Of a DNA stretch of 58,217 nucleotides, positions 40,970 through 50,619 are shown in pieces. The DNA is from a virus, in the IMG/VR virus record IMGVR_UViG_3300035181_001345, positions 1-58,217 of that record; one strand, written 5' to 3'. Numbering within the stretch: position 1 is the stretch's first letter; each line of letters begins with the position of its first letter. Position numbers and translations under genes: made by a program. Under the pieces are notes generated by a model. It did no database searches, had not been told where the DNA came from, and was given only the letters and a program-made list of their open reading frames with translations.

Positions 40970-43900
40970 ATGTCAAATCAGATTCTTTTAAAACGAACGT
41001 CAACCCCAGGAAAAATTCCTGCGATCACAGATATTGCTATCGGTGAAGTAGGGTTAAACACATATGATGGTAAGATGTATATGCACATCAATAATGGCAC
41101 AGACAGTGTCATTCAGGTTGGTTTGTACACATACTCTGGTGATGTTTCTGGTTCAGTTAGTGGAGCCGCTGTTTCTCTTACCTTAGCAACAGTTAACTCA
41201 AACGTAGGAACATTTGGAGATAGTACACACGTAGGATCGTTTACAGTAAATGGTAAAGGTTTAGTAACAGCAGCATCAGCTACAGCGATTGCTTTTCCAG
41301 TAACGTCTGTATTTGGTAGAACAGGAGCTGTTACATTAACATCTTCAGATGTCAGCACAGCTCTTGGATATACTCCATTGTCTGGAAACCAAACAATTAC
41401 TCTTTCTGGAGACGTGTCTGGGTCAGGTACTACAGCAATAACAGCAACTCTTGCAACAATTACCGACAGTGGTTCAGGTTCTTTCTTAAAAATTACTAGA
41501 AACGGCAAAGGTCTTGTTACTGGAACAACTGCAGTAACCGCTAGTGATATTACAACAGCGTTAGCATATACACCAGTTAACAAAGCCGGCGATACGATGA
41601 CTGGATTGTTAGTTCTTTCAGGAGATCCATCAGCAGCTTTAGGTGCTGCCACAAAACAATATGTGGATAATGCCATTGCAGGTCTTTCTTGGAAAGAAGC
41701 TGTTATGTGTGCAACTACTGCAAACATAACTCTTTCAGGATTACAGTCGATTGATGGGTATACTACTATTGCTGGTGATCGTGTTTTAGTTAAAAATCAA
41801 ACAACAGCATCTCAAAATGGTATTTACATTGCAGGTTCTGGTGCATGGACAAGATCTACAGATGCTGATTTAGGAACAGAGATTCAAGGTTTGACGGTTT
41901 ATGTTGATCAAGGTTCCACATTAGCAAATACAGGGTGGACACAAACAACAACTGGTGCAATTACAGTTGGGACAACAAGTTTAGCATTTGCTCAATTTAC
42001 CGGTTCTGGCACATATTCTGCAGGAACAGGCTTAACATTATCTGGAAACACTTTCAGTATTACAAATACCGCAGTTACCGCCGGTTCTGGTTATAATACA
42101 TTTACAGTTAACAGTCAAGGTCAAGTCACAGCAGCTTCTACAACCGCTTATTTGACTGGAAACCAGAATATCACATTGTCTGGTGATGCTACTGGTTCAG
42201 GAACAACAGCAATTACATTAACACTTGCAAATAGTGGAGTCACTGCAGGAACATACAACAATAGTGTAACAGCAATTACACCATATACTGTAGATGCTAA
42301 AGGACGTGTAACAGCAACTGGTTCAGCAGTAACAATCACACCAGCATGGAGTTCAATTACAAGTAAACCCACAACAGTTGCAGGTTATGGTATTACTGAT
42401 ATTAACTCAGTTTACGCTCCAACATTGACAGGTACTGGTGCTTCTGGAACGTGGAGTATTAATATTTCTGGGACAGCTTCAAATTCAACCAATCTAGGTG
42501 GTACACCTGCAGCCTCGTATGCATTATTAGCATCTCCAACATTTACAGGAACTCCATCTGCTCCAACAGCAGCTGTTAGTACTAACTCAACACAAATTGC
42601 AACTACTGCGTTTGTTCTTGGTCAAGCCGGTACAGCTAATCCAATTATGGATGGAACAGTTGCAGTCGGTACTTCATATTTGTATGCAAGACAAGATCAT
42701 ATTCACCCAACTGATACCTCTCGTGCACCTGCTGCAGGTAGTAGTTCTATAGTTACATTGGGAACTGTTACATCTGGTGTCTGGAATGGAACAACAGTTG
42801 CAACAGGTTATGGTGGAACTGGACTTTCTTCAATTGGAGCAGCCAATCAGATTCTTGGAGTCAATTCAGGTGCAACTGGACTTGAATATAAAACAGTAAC
42901 AGCTGGAACAGCAATTAACGTTTCTAATGGAACAGGAACAGTTACAATCAACAATACTGGTGTTACGTCAAATGTAGCGGGTTCTGGTATTAGCGTTTCC
43001 GGGGCAACAGGGGCAGTTACGATTGCTAACACTGGTGTATTATCAGCAATTGCAGGTTCTGGTATTAGCGTTTCAGGAGCAACAGGCAACATTACGTTTG
43101 GAAATACTGGTGTATTGTCCTTTAATACACGTACTGGTGCAGTAACACTCACATCTAGTGATGTTACAACAGCGTTAGCATATACACCAGTTAATAAAGC
43201 CGGTGACACTATGACCGGATTGTTGGTTCTTTCAGGAGATCCAGTAAATGTTCTTGGTGCAGCTACTAAACAGTATGTTGATAATGCTGTCGCTGGATTG
43301 TCGTGGAAAGAAGCAGTTCGTGTTGCAACAACTGCAAATATAACACTTTCTGGTACACAAACAATTGATGGCGTTGCTGTTGTTGCTGGGGACCGTGTGT
43401 TGGTTAAGAATCAAACAACAGGTTCACAGAATGGCATATATATTGTTGCCACAGGTGCTTGGGGTCGTGCAACAGATGCAACAACTTCAACACAAGTCGC
43501 TGGTATGGCTGTGTATGTTGATCAAGGTACTACCTTAGCAAGTACAGGTTGGACAGAAAACGTATCAGGCGTAATCACTGTTGGAACCACAAACATTACG
43601 TTCTCCCAGTTTACCGGAGCTAATACGTATACAGCTGGAACAGGTTTAACATTATCTGGAAATGCGTTTAGTATTACTAACACCGCAGTTACCGCTGGTT
43701 CTGGTTACAACACATTCACAGTAAATGCTCAAGGTCAGGTAACTGCTGCATCTACGACTGCTTATTTGACTGGAAACCAAAATATCACATTCACTGGTGA
43801 TGCAACTGGTTCTGGTACCACTTCAGTTGTTCTGACACTTGCGAATAGTGGAGTAGTTGCAGGAACGTATAACACAGGTGGTGCAAATCATTACCCAATC

Positions 43901-44056
43901 ACAGTTAACTCGAAAGGATTAGTAACTGCAATTGGTACAGCCGTAGCGTTAACTGTTCCGTTCTCACAAGTAACTGCAACACCAACAACCACGACTGGTT
44001 ATGGTATTACAAATGCAATGATTGTGGGTCAGGTTATTGATGGTGGCACGTTCTAG
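40970..44056 (+). CDS. Long tail fibre protein, 1028 aa, with internal duplication
   Basis: The first 50 residues (ILLKRTSTPGKIPAITDIAI, then GEVGLNTYDGKMY) resemble the N-terminal attachment domain of phage tropism and fibre proteins (Mtd-N-like). The body consists of Gly/Ser/Thr-rich beta repeats: TLSGDVSGSGTTAIT units, and AGDTMTGLLVLSGDP...AATKQYVD units. A block of about 235 residues occurs twice (about 195-430 and 733-968), with 538 codons between the copies. Each block holds a KNQTTxSQNGIYI-type domain common in phage fibres. It is probably the main receptor-binding fibre. A hairpin terminator follows. Confidence 0.82.
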   Translation: MSNQILLKRTSTPGKIPAITDIAIGEVGLNTYDGKMYMHINNGTDSVIQVGLYTYSGDVSGSVSGAAVSLTLATVNSNVGTFGDSTHVGSFTVNGKGLVTAASATAIAFPVTSVFGRTGAVTLTSSDVSTALGYTPLSGNQTITLSGDVSGSGTTAITATLATITDSGSGSFLKITRNGKGLVTGTTAVTASDITTALAYTPVNKAGDTMTGLLVLSGDPSAALGAATKQYVDNAIAGLSWKEAVMCATTANITLSGLQSIDGYTTIAGDRVLVKNQTTASQNGIYIAGSGAWTRSTDADLGTEIQGLTVYVDQGSTLANTGWTQTTTGAITVGTTSLAFAQFTGSGTYSAGTGLTLSGNTFSITNTAVTAGSGYNTFTVNSQGQVTAASTTAYLTGNQNITLSGDATGSGTTAITLTLANSGVTAGTYNNSVTAITPYTVDAKGRVTATGSAVTITPAWSSITSKPTTVAGYGITDINSVYAPTLTGTGASGTWSINISGTASNSTNLGGTPAASYALLASPTFTGTPSAPTAAVSTNSTQIATTAFVLGQAGTANPIMDGTVAVGTSYLYARQDHIHPTDTSRAPAAGSSSIVTLGTVTSGVWNGTTVATGYGGTGLSSIGAANQILGVNSGATGLEYKTVTAGTAINVSNGTGTVTINNTGVTSNVAGSGISVSGATGAVTIANTGVLSAIAGSGISVSGATGNITFGNTGVLSFNTRTGAVTLTSSDVTTALAYTPVNKAGDTMTGLLVLSGDPVNVLGAATKQYVDNAVAGLSWKEAVRVATTANITLSGTQTIDGVAVVAGDRVLVKNQTTGSQNGIYIVATGAWGRATDATTSTQVAGMAVYVDQGTTLASTGWTENVSGVITVGTTNITFSQFTGANTYTAGTGLTLSGNAFSITNTAVTAGSGYNTFTVNAQGQVTAASTTAYLTGNQNITFTGDATGSGTTSVVLTLANSGVVAGTYNTGGANHYPITVNSKGLVTAIGTAVALTVPFSQVTATPTTTTGYGITNAMIVGQVIDGGTF
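41552..43871 (+). repeat. Direct repeat of about 706 bases (41552-42257 and 43166-43871)
   Basis: Copies are offset by 1614 bases (538 codons) in the same frame and open with ACAACAGCGTTAGCATATAC. DNA similarity is high in patches and lower elsewhere. Recombination between them could delete or add a fibre segment. Confidence 0.75.
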
Positions 44057-44068
44057 TAAATAAGTGGT

Positions 44069-44090
44069 AACCTCCCGTATATACGGGAGG
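44069..44090 (+). terminator. Palindromic hairpin after the long fibre gene
   Basis: ACCTCCCGTATATACGGGAGGT is a perfect 22-base palindrome, followed by GTTTCC. It is a probable terminator. Confidence 0.7.
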
Positions 44091-44113
44091 TGTTTCCTAT
44101 ATAGGAGAATATA

Positions 44114-45196
44114 ATGGCTACAAATACGATTTTAATTAAGAGATCGTCTGTGGCGGCAAAGGTGCCAGCTACAACCGATCTTCAGTTAGGTGAGATTGCT
44201 ATCAACACCTACGATGGTAAGATGTATATTAAAAAGAATAATGGATCTGATTCTATTGTTCAAATTGGACCCCAAGAAGCATTAGCGGGGTTATCTGATG
44301 TTACTTTAACCTCACCCATATCTGGACAAGTTCTAACTTACAATGGGAGTGTTTGGGTTAATAATGCAACGACTCCAAGCTCTTATTCTACGACAATTAC
44401 CTCTTGGACACTCGTATCGGGTAATTTATATTCAGCCGTTGTAAGTCATAATCTTGGAACACAAAATGTGGTTATATCATTGTTCGATACTACCACAAAT
44501 ACTTTAATACAAGCAGATAAGGTAGTTCTCACCTCATCGAATTCAGCGACGATTACAGTAACAGGAAACACACACAGTATTAGAGTTGTAGTGATTGCAA
44601 ACGGACTTACTGTGGTTGGATCTGGAGCAAGTTCTGTTACATCTGTAGCAGGAAGGATTGGAGATGTAACACTAACAGCAGCAGATATATCTGGGTTACC
44701 ACCATTACGATCTCTCTCATACTTTGCAACTAGTCTTGATTCACCAAATACAGCTGACTGGACTGTAAATGCATTAGCGCCAACAACAGTAGATCCTGCC
44801 TTTTCTGCTATGAATATTAGACAATTTTCAAACACAGTAGAACAAGGTGTTGGGTGCTTTGTTCCTGTACCGGCAGGAGCTACTAATGTTACGTTTTCCT
44901 ACAAAGGAAGATCGCAAACAGCACCAGCATCAGCTGCTAACTTACAACTTAAAGTTTATACTAGAAATATCCCCAATAACGCTGTGATCGGAGCATGGAC
45001 AGCTGCAACAAACCTGACAACTGTCACAGTCCCAACAAATGCATATTATCAATATTATTCACAAACACTTTCCATTGCATCACTCTCACTGACAGCAGGA
45101 AATTTATGTCAAATGGAAATTACACGAAATGTGAGTGTGAGTGGTAATTTAGCTTATAACTGGTTATTGTCAGAAATAACTATTCAGTTTACTTAA
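44114..45196 (+). CDS. Tail fibre protein, 360 aa
   Basis: The first 50 residues (TILIKRSSVAAKVPATTDLQ, then LGEIAINTYDGKMYI) repeat the attachment module of the 1028-residue fibre. Residues about 85-170 form a beta domain with HNLGTQNVVISLFD, an element that is common at fibre ends. The C-terminal part is beta-rich and has no clear match. Two fibres with the same N-terminus may compete for, or share, one attachment site. Confidence 0.75.
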   Translation: MATNTILIKRSSVAAKVPATTDLQLGEIAINTYDGKMYIKKNNGSDSIVQIGPQEALAGLSDVTLTSPISGQVLTYNGSVWVNNATTPSSYSTTITSWTLVSGNLYSAVVSHNLGTQNVVISLFDTTTNTLIQADKVVLTSSNSATITVTGNTHSIRVVVIANGLTVVGSGASSVTSVAGRIGDVTLTAADISGLPPLRSLSYFATSLDSPNTADWTVNALAPTTVDPAFSAMNIRQFSNTVEQGVGCFVPVPAGATNVTFSYKGRSQTAPASAANLQLKVYTRNIPNNAVIGAWTAATNLTTVTVPTNAYYQYYSQTLSIASLSLTAGNLCQMEITRNVSVSGNLAYNWLLSEITIQFT

Positions 45197-45205
45197 GGAC
45201 CTGAT

Positions 45206-45913
45206 ATGGCTATTACAACTCCAGGAGCAGTTGATTATCATTTGGCTAGTCAAACAGGAGCACTAGCTATTAATGCTCTAACACCAGTTACGTTAATGAC
45301 TTGGATTAATGCAAATTTTAGTTCTGGTAGTAAAATAAGTATGGTTGGTACATATAATACAGCAACTAGTGGTGGAACTGCAATTCAAATTGGAACAAGT
45401 TCTGGAAATGGTAATGTTGATGTGTGGACATGGGGTGGAACTATACTTGTTTCATCTAATAATATAATATTACCAACATCAAATGCATGGAATCACATTG
45501 CATATACCTTCAATGGAACAACACACAGTATTTATATTAATGGAAAATTCGTAAATTCTGCAACTGTAGCACAACAAGCTGGTACAATTACAGCTGTGTA
45601 TATAAACGGTTATCCAGGTGGTGGAGTTAGTGAAACAGGTACATTTTCAGTTGACGACATCTCATACTTTAATAGAGTACTTTCAGCGGATGAAATATTG
45701 ACGGCATATTCAACTGCTGGAGATAAAGATGGGTTGGTATATGGTTTAATAACAAGTTTGTTATTCGATGAGGGTGCCCCAGGAACAACCGTTACTAAAA
45801 TAATAGATTATTCAGGACAGGGAAATAACCTAACACCAATCGGTACTGCCACTGGAGTTAATTTCACTTATTCAGCTAGCTATATATCTGGAGACAGTAG
45901 ACCTCCAATGTAG
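45206..45913 (+). CDS. LamG/concanavalin-like lectin domain protein, 235 aa
   Basis: The sequence has the jelly-roll signature of a LamG_3 domain: LMTWINANF, ISMVGTYNT, WNHIAYTFNGTTHSIYINGK (residues about 93-112), FSVDDISYFNRVLSADEI and a C-terminal IDYSGQGNNLTPIG. Such domains bind glycans. It lies among fibre genes and probably forms a separate adhesin subunit. AAGGACC is the ribosome site. Its TAG stop abuts the IS-like hairpin at 45913. Confidence 0.82.
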   Translation: MAITTPGAVDYHLASQTGALAINALTPVTLMTWINANFSSGSKISMVGTYNTATSGGTAIQIGTSSGNGNVDVWTWGGTILVSSNNIILPTSNAWNHIAYTFNGTTHSIYINGKFVNSATVAQQAGTITAVYINGYPGGGVSETGTFSVDDISYFNRVLSADEILTAYSTAGDKDGLVYGLITSLLFDEGAPGTTVTKIIDYSGQGNNLTPIGTATGVNFTYSASYISGDSRPPM

Positions 45914-45950
45914 TGAACTACCCCAATGCTGAAGCATCTGGGGTTTTCTT
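45913..45950 (-). ncRNA. Second TnpB-type end hairpin (solo), also acting as a terminator on the plus strand
   Basis: The plus strand reads GTGAACTACCCCAATGCT followed by GAAGCATCTGGGG. This matches the reverse complement of the hairpin at 62-97 almost base for base over 36 bases. It therefore faces the other way, with no tnpB next to it. On the plus strand the stem CCCCA...TGGGG is followed by TTTTCTT, so it could also end transcription of the lectin gene. On the minus strand a guide, if any, would start at 45912 and run into the end of the lectin gene. Confidence 0.6.
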
Positions 45951-45962
45951 AGTCGAGAGATT

Positions 45963-45970
45963 GATAAATA
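45963..45970 (+). promoter_or_regulatory. Late promoter GATAAATA
   Basis: GATAAATA 23 bases before ATG 45993. Confidence 0.5.
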
Positions 45971-45992
45971 ATAATAAAATAGGAAAAAACAA

Positions 45993-46676
45993 ATGTCAAC
46001 ACCAGTCTTCGGCTCATATAGTTTTGCTAATACTCCAGATGTTAATGGAACACCTGTTTTATTAAATGGTGGAAATACTCCCCAAATTACTTCCGGTATA
46101 TTTTCTGCGTTGCCAGCAGCAGGAAACGTTGGAAACGTGTATATTACAACAGACACTAACCTAATTTATAGAGATAATGGAGCATCGTGGATCTTATTGA
46201 GTGCAGGTGTTCCTGTAGTTGGGTCCGGACAACCGATACAACAAACTTTCTCTAATATAGCTGCAACCACAGGAACATCAACAATAACATTAGCTAATAC
46301 CACACCAACTACAGCTATGGGAACGCAAATATGGTCCCACACAATTACCCCCACCTATACCACTAGTAATGTTAATATCTCTGGGGCATTTTGTTACTCA
46401 TTGAGTACAACATCAAGACAATTAACAGCTGCATTTTTTAGAGGATCTACTTGTATTGGTGTTGTCGGAGCAAGCATTAGTACAACTACTCTAATTTATA
46501 CTCTACCATTTAATTTTATCGATACACCTGGATCTACATCAACTCAAACCTACTCTATTAGAGTCGGTATAAGCAATGGTACTGGAACTTGGTATATTGG
46601 CCAAACAGGCACAACAGGGAATAATTTCAACGGTATGTTAGCTAAGAGTGGTGTTACTGTTTCAGAATTAGCATAA
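45993..46676 (+). CDS. Fibre/adhesin protein, 227 aa
   Basis: The N-terminus (VFGSYSFANTPDVNGTPVLL) is followed by a GNVGNVYITTDTNLIYRDNG module that resembles the W-D-G repeats of gp13, and by a C-terminal beta-sandwich (residues about 85-225) of a type seen at fibre tips. I cannot name the family. It has its own promoter just after the IS-like hairpin. Confidence 0.65.
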   Translation: MSTPVFGSYSFANTPDVNGTPVLLNGGNTPQITSGIFSALPAAGNVGNVYITTDTNLIYRDNGASWILLSAGVPVVGSGQPIQQTFSNIAATTGTSTITLANTTPTTAMGTQIWSHTITPTYTTSNVNISGAFCYSLSTTSRQLTAAFFRGSTCIGVVGASISTTTLIYTLPFNFIDTPGSTSTQTYSIRVGISNGTGTWYIGQTGTTGNNFNGMLAKSGVTVSELA

Positions 46677-46691
46677 ATTACAAACACATAT

Positions 46692-46699
46692 CATAAATA
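46692..46699 (+). promoter_or_regulatory. Late promoter CATAAATA
   Basis: CATAAATA 39 bases before ATG 46739. Confidence 0.5.
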
Positions 46700-46738
46700 C
46701 ACTGGTATATACATATTACAATTATTGGAGAAAAACTT

Positions 46739-47167
46739 ATGACAATGACATACATTCAGGCAATTAGTGTTGGATTTCCAGCCGTTCAATGCCACGCAAA
46801 TGGAGATGGTTCAGTTTATGCAGATCTTATATGGGATGCAGGTGCTCCAATCCCTGATCAAACTACACTAGATACATGGATTGCAGCAAATCCAGAAATA
46901 GCTGCTGGAGTTGTTATTACTAAGTTTCAATTTAGACAGTTGTTTACTTTAGCGGAACGTGTTGGAATCGATAATGTTCAGTCAAATCCAAATATTCCAG
47001 CCAATTATAAGGCAATTTTATTGACGATGGCAAAAGATATGGAGCTGTCTGCAGAAGTTCAATTAACAAACCCTAATACAATCGCAGGTGTACAAATGTT
47101 AGAACAACTTGGACTTATCGGTGTCGGTAGAGCAGCTCAAGTTCTTGCAAATCGCGTACCTGTGTAA
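46739..47167 (+). CDS. Small tail-fibre-associated protein, 142 aa
   Basis: The middle (DLIWDAGAPIPDQTTLDTWI, then FQFRQLFTLAERVGIDN) resembles a family of small proteins that sit beside phage fibres, with a beta N-terminus and an alpha-helical C-terminus (KAILLTMAKDMELSAEV). Related proteins act as fibre assembly chaperones or bind the fibre end. ATG 46739 has TTGGAG upstream. The function is inferred from neighbours and the family look. Confidence 0.55.
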   Translation: MTMTYIQAISVGFPAVQCHANGDGSVYADLIWDAGAPIPDQTTLDTWIAANPEIAAGVVITKFQFRQLFTLAERVGIDNVQSNPNIPANYKAILLTMAKDMELSAEVQLTNPNTIAGVQMLEQLGLIGVGRAAQVLANRVPV

Positions 47168-47190
47168 TCATACAAAGGAGTACATCCACT

Positions 47191-47850
47191 ATGTTTAATA
47201 AAATTAAAATGTCCTTTTCGAGAACTTACGTTGTAGTTGTGAGTGTAATCATTATGTTGATTGGAAAAGTTAACTGGAACTCAAAACGAGTTTTAACTCA
47301 ATCAGAACGAGACACTCTCAATGAAAAGTTATCAAAAGATTATTATGTGATATTATCAATGCATCGTGGACACCTTTCGGTTTATTTTATTCAATTAGCT
47401 CACTGGATCCTTTCAAAATTTAAGAAACCTGGATATTATGGACATTCATTTATGAACCTTGAAGACACTGTTGATACAACTGATGACTTCAGGTTTATAG
47501 AATCTACAGATACTGGTGTTCATTATTCTGGATTCAATGACGTATTTGATCAACAATGTAGCTCTGTTGCTTTATTGAAACCAAAAAATATGACTCTTGA
47601 AGATTGGACAGCAGCGTTAGATAAAGCTAAAACAGAACTTGGTAAGCCGTACGATACTCTTTTTGATCTTAGTCAAGATCAAAATCTCTCGTGCGTAGAA
47701 TTGGTTAGAGCTGCATTGATGGGTGATAATGACTATGATAAAAACTTTGCACAGTTTGAAGCTATGATTGCTCAATATGGTATGAGGTTAGATCCACAAA
47801 CATTTTATGAATGTCCAGATTTTGAAGTAGTCTGGGAAGTACGACACTAA
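47191..47850 (+). CDS. Permuted NlpC/P60 (YiiX/YaeF)-like papain-fold protein with N-terminal membrane segment
   Basis: Residues 11-26 form a membrane segment (RTYVVVVSVIIMLIG). Then His85 in YYGHSFMNL, Glu104 in FIES, and Cys168 in LSCVELVRA appear in the order of the permuted NlpC/P60 family (His first, Cys late), where they form the catalytic triad of thiol amidases. Members cut peptides or acyl groups at the envelope. Inside a fibre cluster it could be a host-wall active enzyme, a lysis-related enzyme or a fibre processing enzyme. CAAAGGAG is the ribosome site. Confidence 0.65.
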   Translation: MFNKIKMSFSRTYVVVVSVIIMLIGKVNWNSKRVLTQSERDTLNEKLSKDYYVILSMHRGHLSVYFIQLAHWILSKFKKPGYYGHSFMNLEDTVDTTDDFRFIESTDTGVHYSGFNDVFDQQCSSVALLKPKNMTLEDWTAALDKAKTELGKPYDTLFDLSQDQNLSCVELVRAALMGDNDYDKNFAQFEAMIAQYGMRLDPQTFYECPDFEVVWEVRH

Positions 47851-47881
47851 AACACTAACACCACCATTGTGTTGCACAATT

Positions 47882-47889
47882 TATAAATA
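47882..47889 (+). promoter_or_regulatory. Late promoter TATAAATA for the 899-residue fibre
   Basis: Exact TATAAATA, 31 bases before ATG 47920. A CACCAT (47862-47867)/ATGGTG (47901-47906) pairing could partly cover the GGTGAG ribosome site. Confidence 0.6.
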
Positions 47890-47919
47890 TATAAAATATT
47901 ATGGTGAGTACAACACATT

Positions 47920-50619
47920 ATGTTACTATCTTTTAGACAAGGTATAGTTCAAAGTCAGTCAGACTTTCTTACTAAAACAGGAACAACAGTTAATCTTAAC
48001 GTGGGAAGTAGTCCTGCAGTGTTCACAGCCTCTTTTGGCACTGCAGAATATATGTTCACAGAACCCTCAAGTCAAGTAACAATAGCAGCTTGGACAAATT
48101 TATCCTCAACAGATTCAAGTTGGTTGTATTGGGATATTAATAAAAACACAGCAGTGAGAACATTTGGTTTCACTAGTGTTCAACCAATTGTTAGCGCTAC
48201 AAACCCTCCCTCCCCCCAATTGAATCAACACTGGTTTGATACGACTGCAAACAAGATGCGTTTTTGGGATAGTATTCGTTGGGTCGAGTGTATCCGAGTA
48301 TTCGCTGGCGCCCTTCTTAATGGAACGACTCTTGTATTAAATCAACCTGGAACTCAAGTAGGATCAAATGTGAGTTATAAATCAGGAAGAATATTGTTTG
48401 ATGGATTGGGTTCAGCTCTCAAAAAATCTGATAACACATTCTTTTCATCTGAAGACCAATGGTTTGTTGATGGAACATTTGAGATGTCAAATAGACTTGA
48501 AACAGATATTACGTTTGCTCAGGCAAATGAAAACATCTCATCGTTCTCCGTAGTCACATACTCAGATTTCAACCGCATTAGATTGGCAAATTATGAAGAT
48601 ACATCATCATCTGTATTAATGATGTGTATTAAATCTGCTACCTACGATCAAGTAACCCCAGTCATATTTCAGGGAATTATAACGAATCCTGGGTGGAACT
48701 GGACAACAATAAATGCTCCACTTTGGGTAGATACAAACGGATCATTAACAGATATCGATCCTGCTATTATCAATTCTTTTAGACCAACACAAGTCCCCAT
48801 CGCTCGAGTAACATCCAAAACAACAATAATGTTTATGCAGGGTTTAGGTGCGGTTGGCCCAGCTGGTTTAACTGGACCTAAAGGTGATCCTGGTCTTGGA
48901 ACTCAAAAAGCATCATCTACCATTACTGGAGTTGTTAAATTATCCGTTGAAGCAACAGATCCATTAAACCCTGTGGCTGTTGGTGATAACGACCCACGAA
49001 ATTCAAATGCAAGAACACCCTTAGCTCATACACATACAGCTTCTACTGTTTCGACAGTTGCATATACCGATTTAAGTGCCACTACTGTTCAACAGAATTT
49101 GCAAGAATTGGATGATATCAAATTAAACATTTCCGGTGGAACTTTAACAGGTCCTTTAACGTTAAACTCAGACCCATCATCAGCAATGCAACCTGCTACA
49201 AAACAGTATGTTGATAATATACCAAATAAACTAATTACAATGGTTGGTGATGTTACAGGTTCAGGAACTTCTATTTTTTCGACAACGTTAGCTAATTCTG
49301 GTGTAACACCAGGAGTTTATTCAAAAATCACAGTGAACTCCAAGGGATTGGTAACAGTAGGAAACTCTCTCAGTAACTCAGACGTTACTACTGCCCTAAA
49401 CTTTACTCCAATTAACAAAGCTGGAGATGTAATGACTGGGTTGCTGGTTCTATCGGGAGATCCAGTTGTAAACAACGGTGCAGCGACAAAACATTATGTT
49501 GATAGTTCAATCAGTTCATCCCCAAATCAACCAATTACATTATCAGGTGCAGTATCCGGTTCAGGAACTGGGTCAATTGTAACGACTCTATCAAGCTCAG
49601 GTATTATTCCAGGAACTTATAACTCAGTAACTGTTAATGTTAATGGTTTAGTTACGTCTGGGACTAACCAAACATCAGTTGATTTAATTAATACGCTTGG
49701 TTTTACTCCAGTAAACATTTCTGGAGACACAATGAACGGGTTGTTGATTTTATCCGGAAATCCAACCACTAGTTATGGAGCAGCAACAAAACAATATGTT
49801 GATAATGCTATAACAACTTCTGAAACTACTGCCACAAGTTTATATCTCACACAAACACAAACCGACGGTTTGTATGTTAAAAAAACGGGGGATACCGTTT
49901 CTGGGGATCTTACTGTAAATGGTCATTTGATGTTGCAAGGTGATCCACAATATGGTTTAGAAGCAGCATCGAAATTATACGTTGACACACAGGTTAGTAA
50001 CGTAACACTAGGTGGAGGTTTGAGTCAAGTTATTGCTGATCAGTTATATCTAAGCCTAACAGGTGGAACGTTGACAGGGATATTACAACTAGCCTCAGAT
50101 CCTCACACTGCTCTCGAAGCTGCAACAAAACAGTATGTTGACACTCAAGTAAGTCAAAACATTGGCTCCTATGTGAACAGGGGTGGAGATGTTATGACTG
50201 GTGATTTAATTTTATATCGAGACCCAATAAATAGTCTGGGTGCAGCAACAAGACAATATGTTGATGTCACTACTGCAACGCGATTGTCTACCTCGGGTGG
50301 TAGTATGACTGGTGATCTATCTTTGGTTGGAGACCCAACATCCAACTTAAATGCAGCAACAAAGCAGTATGTTGATAACTCAGTATCGAGTTTGGGTATT
50401 AGTAAATCATATAAAGAGATAATTACAATCAACTCTAACATATGGATCATTACCCACAATTTAAACTCAGCTGATATTATGTATAATATATATGTTGATG
50501 TTAATGGAGTACAAACTCCCATTATACCAATCCAAGTATTGTTTGTAGATAACAATACCATGCAAATTACGTTCTCAGTAGGGTTTACGGGGAAAATTTT
50601 GTTATTATCATTATCTTGA
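47920..50619 (+). CDS. Long tail fibre protein, 899 aa, collagen-like and seven TKQYVD repeats
   Basis: The N-terminal 300 residues include a W-rich module (QLNQHWFDTTANKMRFWD) like those in gp13. A short collagen-like run GPAGLTGPKGDPG lies at about 311-323. From about 390 to 830 seven repeats of G-(D/G)-x-(M/L)-x-G-x-L-x-L ... DP ... AA(T/S)-(K/R)-x-Y-V-D occur, each probably a trimeric fibre segment. The end is beta-rich (WIITHNLNSADIMYNIYVD). The same repeat family is in the 1028-residue fibre, so the genes can exchange parts by recombination. No chaperone domain is seen. Confidence 0.8.
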   Translation: MLLSFRQGIVQSQSDFLTKTGTTVNLNVGSSPAVFTASFGTAEYMFTEPSSQVTIAAWTNLSSTDSSWLYWDINKNTAVRTFGFTSVQPIVSATNPPSPQLNQHWFDTTANKMRFWDSIRWVECIRVFAGALLNGTTLVLNQPGTQVGSNVSYKSGRILFDGLGSALKKSDNTFFSSEDQWFVDGTFEMSNRLETDITFAQANENISSFSVVTYSDFNRIRLANYEDTSSSVLMMCIKSATYDQVTPVIFQGIITNPGWNWTTINAPLWVDTNGSLTDIDPAIINSFRPTQVPIARVTSKTTIMFMQGLGAVGPAGLTGPKGDPGLGTQKASSTITGVVKLSVEATDPLNPVAVGDNDPRNSNARTPLAHTHTASTVSTVAYTDLSATTVQQNLQELDDIKLNISGGTLTGPLTLNSDPSSAMQPATKQYVDNIPNKLITMVGDVTGSGTSIFSTTLANSGVTPGVYSKITVNSKGLVTVGNSLSNSDVTTALNFTPINKAGDVMTGLLVLSGDPVVNNGAATKHYVDSSISSSPNQPITLSGAVSGSGTGSIVTTLSSSGIIPGTYNSVTVNVNGLVTSGTNQTSVDLINTLGFTPVNISGDTMNGLLILSGNPTTSYGAATKQYVDNAITTSETTATSLYLTQTQTDGLYVKKTGDTVSGDLTVNGHLMLQGDPQYGLEAASKLYVDTQVSNVTLGGGLSQVIADQLYLSLTGGTLTGILQLASDPHTALEAATKQYVDTQVSQNIGSYVNRGGDVMTGDLILYRDPINSLGAATRQYVDVTTATRLSTSGGSMTGDLSLVGDPTSNLNAATKQYVDNSVSSLGISKSYKEIITINSNIWIITHNLNSADIMYNIYVDVNGVQTPIIPIQVLFVDNNTMQITFSVGFTGKILLLSLS

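Noticed and set aside
41113-41727. Antisense frame of 204 codons in the long fibre gene
   Set aside because: Shadow of Thr/Gly/Ser-rich codons; similar antisense frames recur in every fibre gene.
47862-47920. Fourth late-promoter hairpin switch before the 899-residue fibre
   Set aside because: The CACCAT/ATGGTG and GTGTTG/CAACAC arms are short and their loops long; not strong enough to list as a switch.
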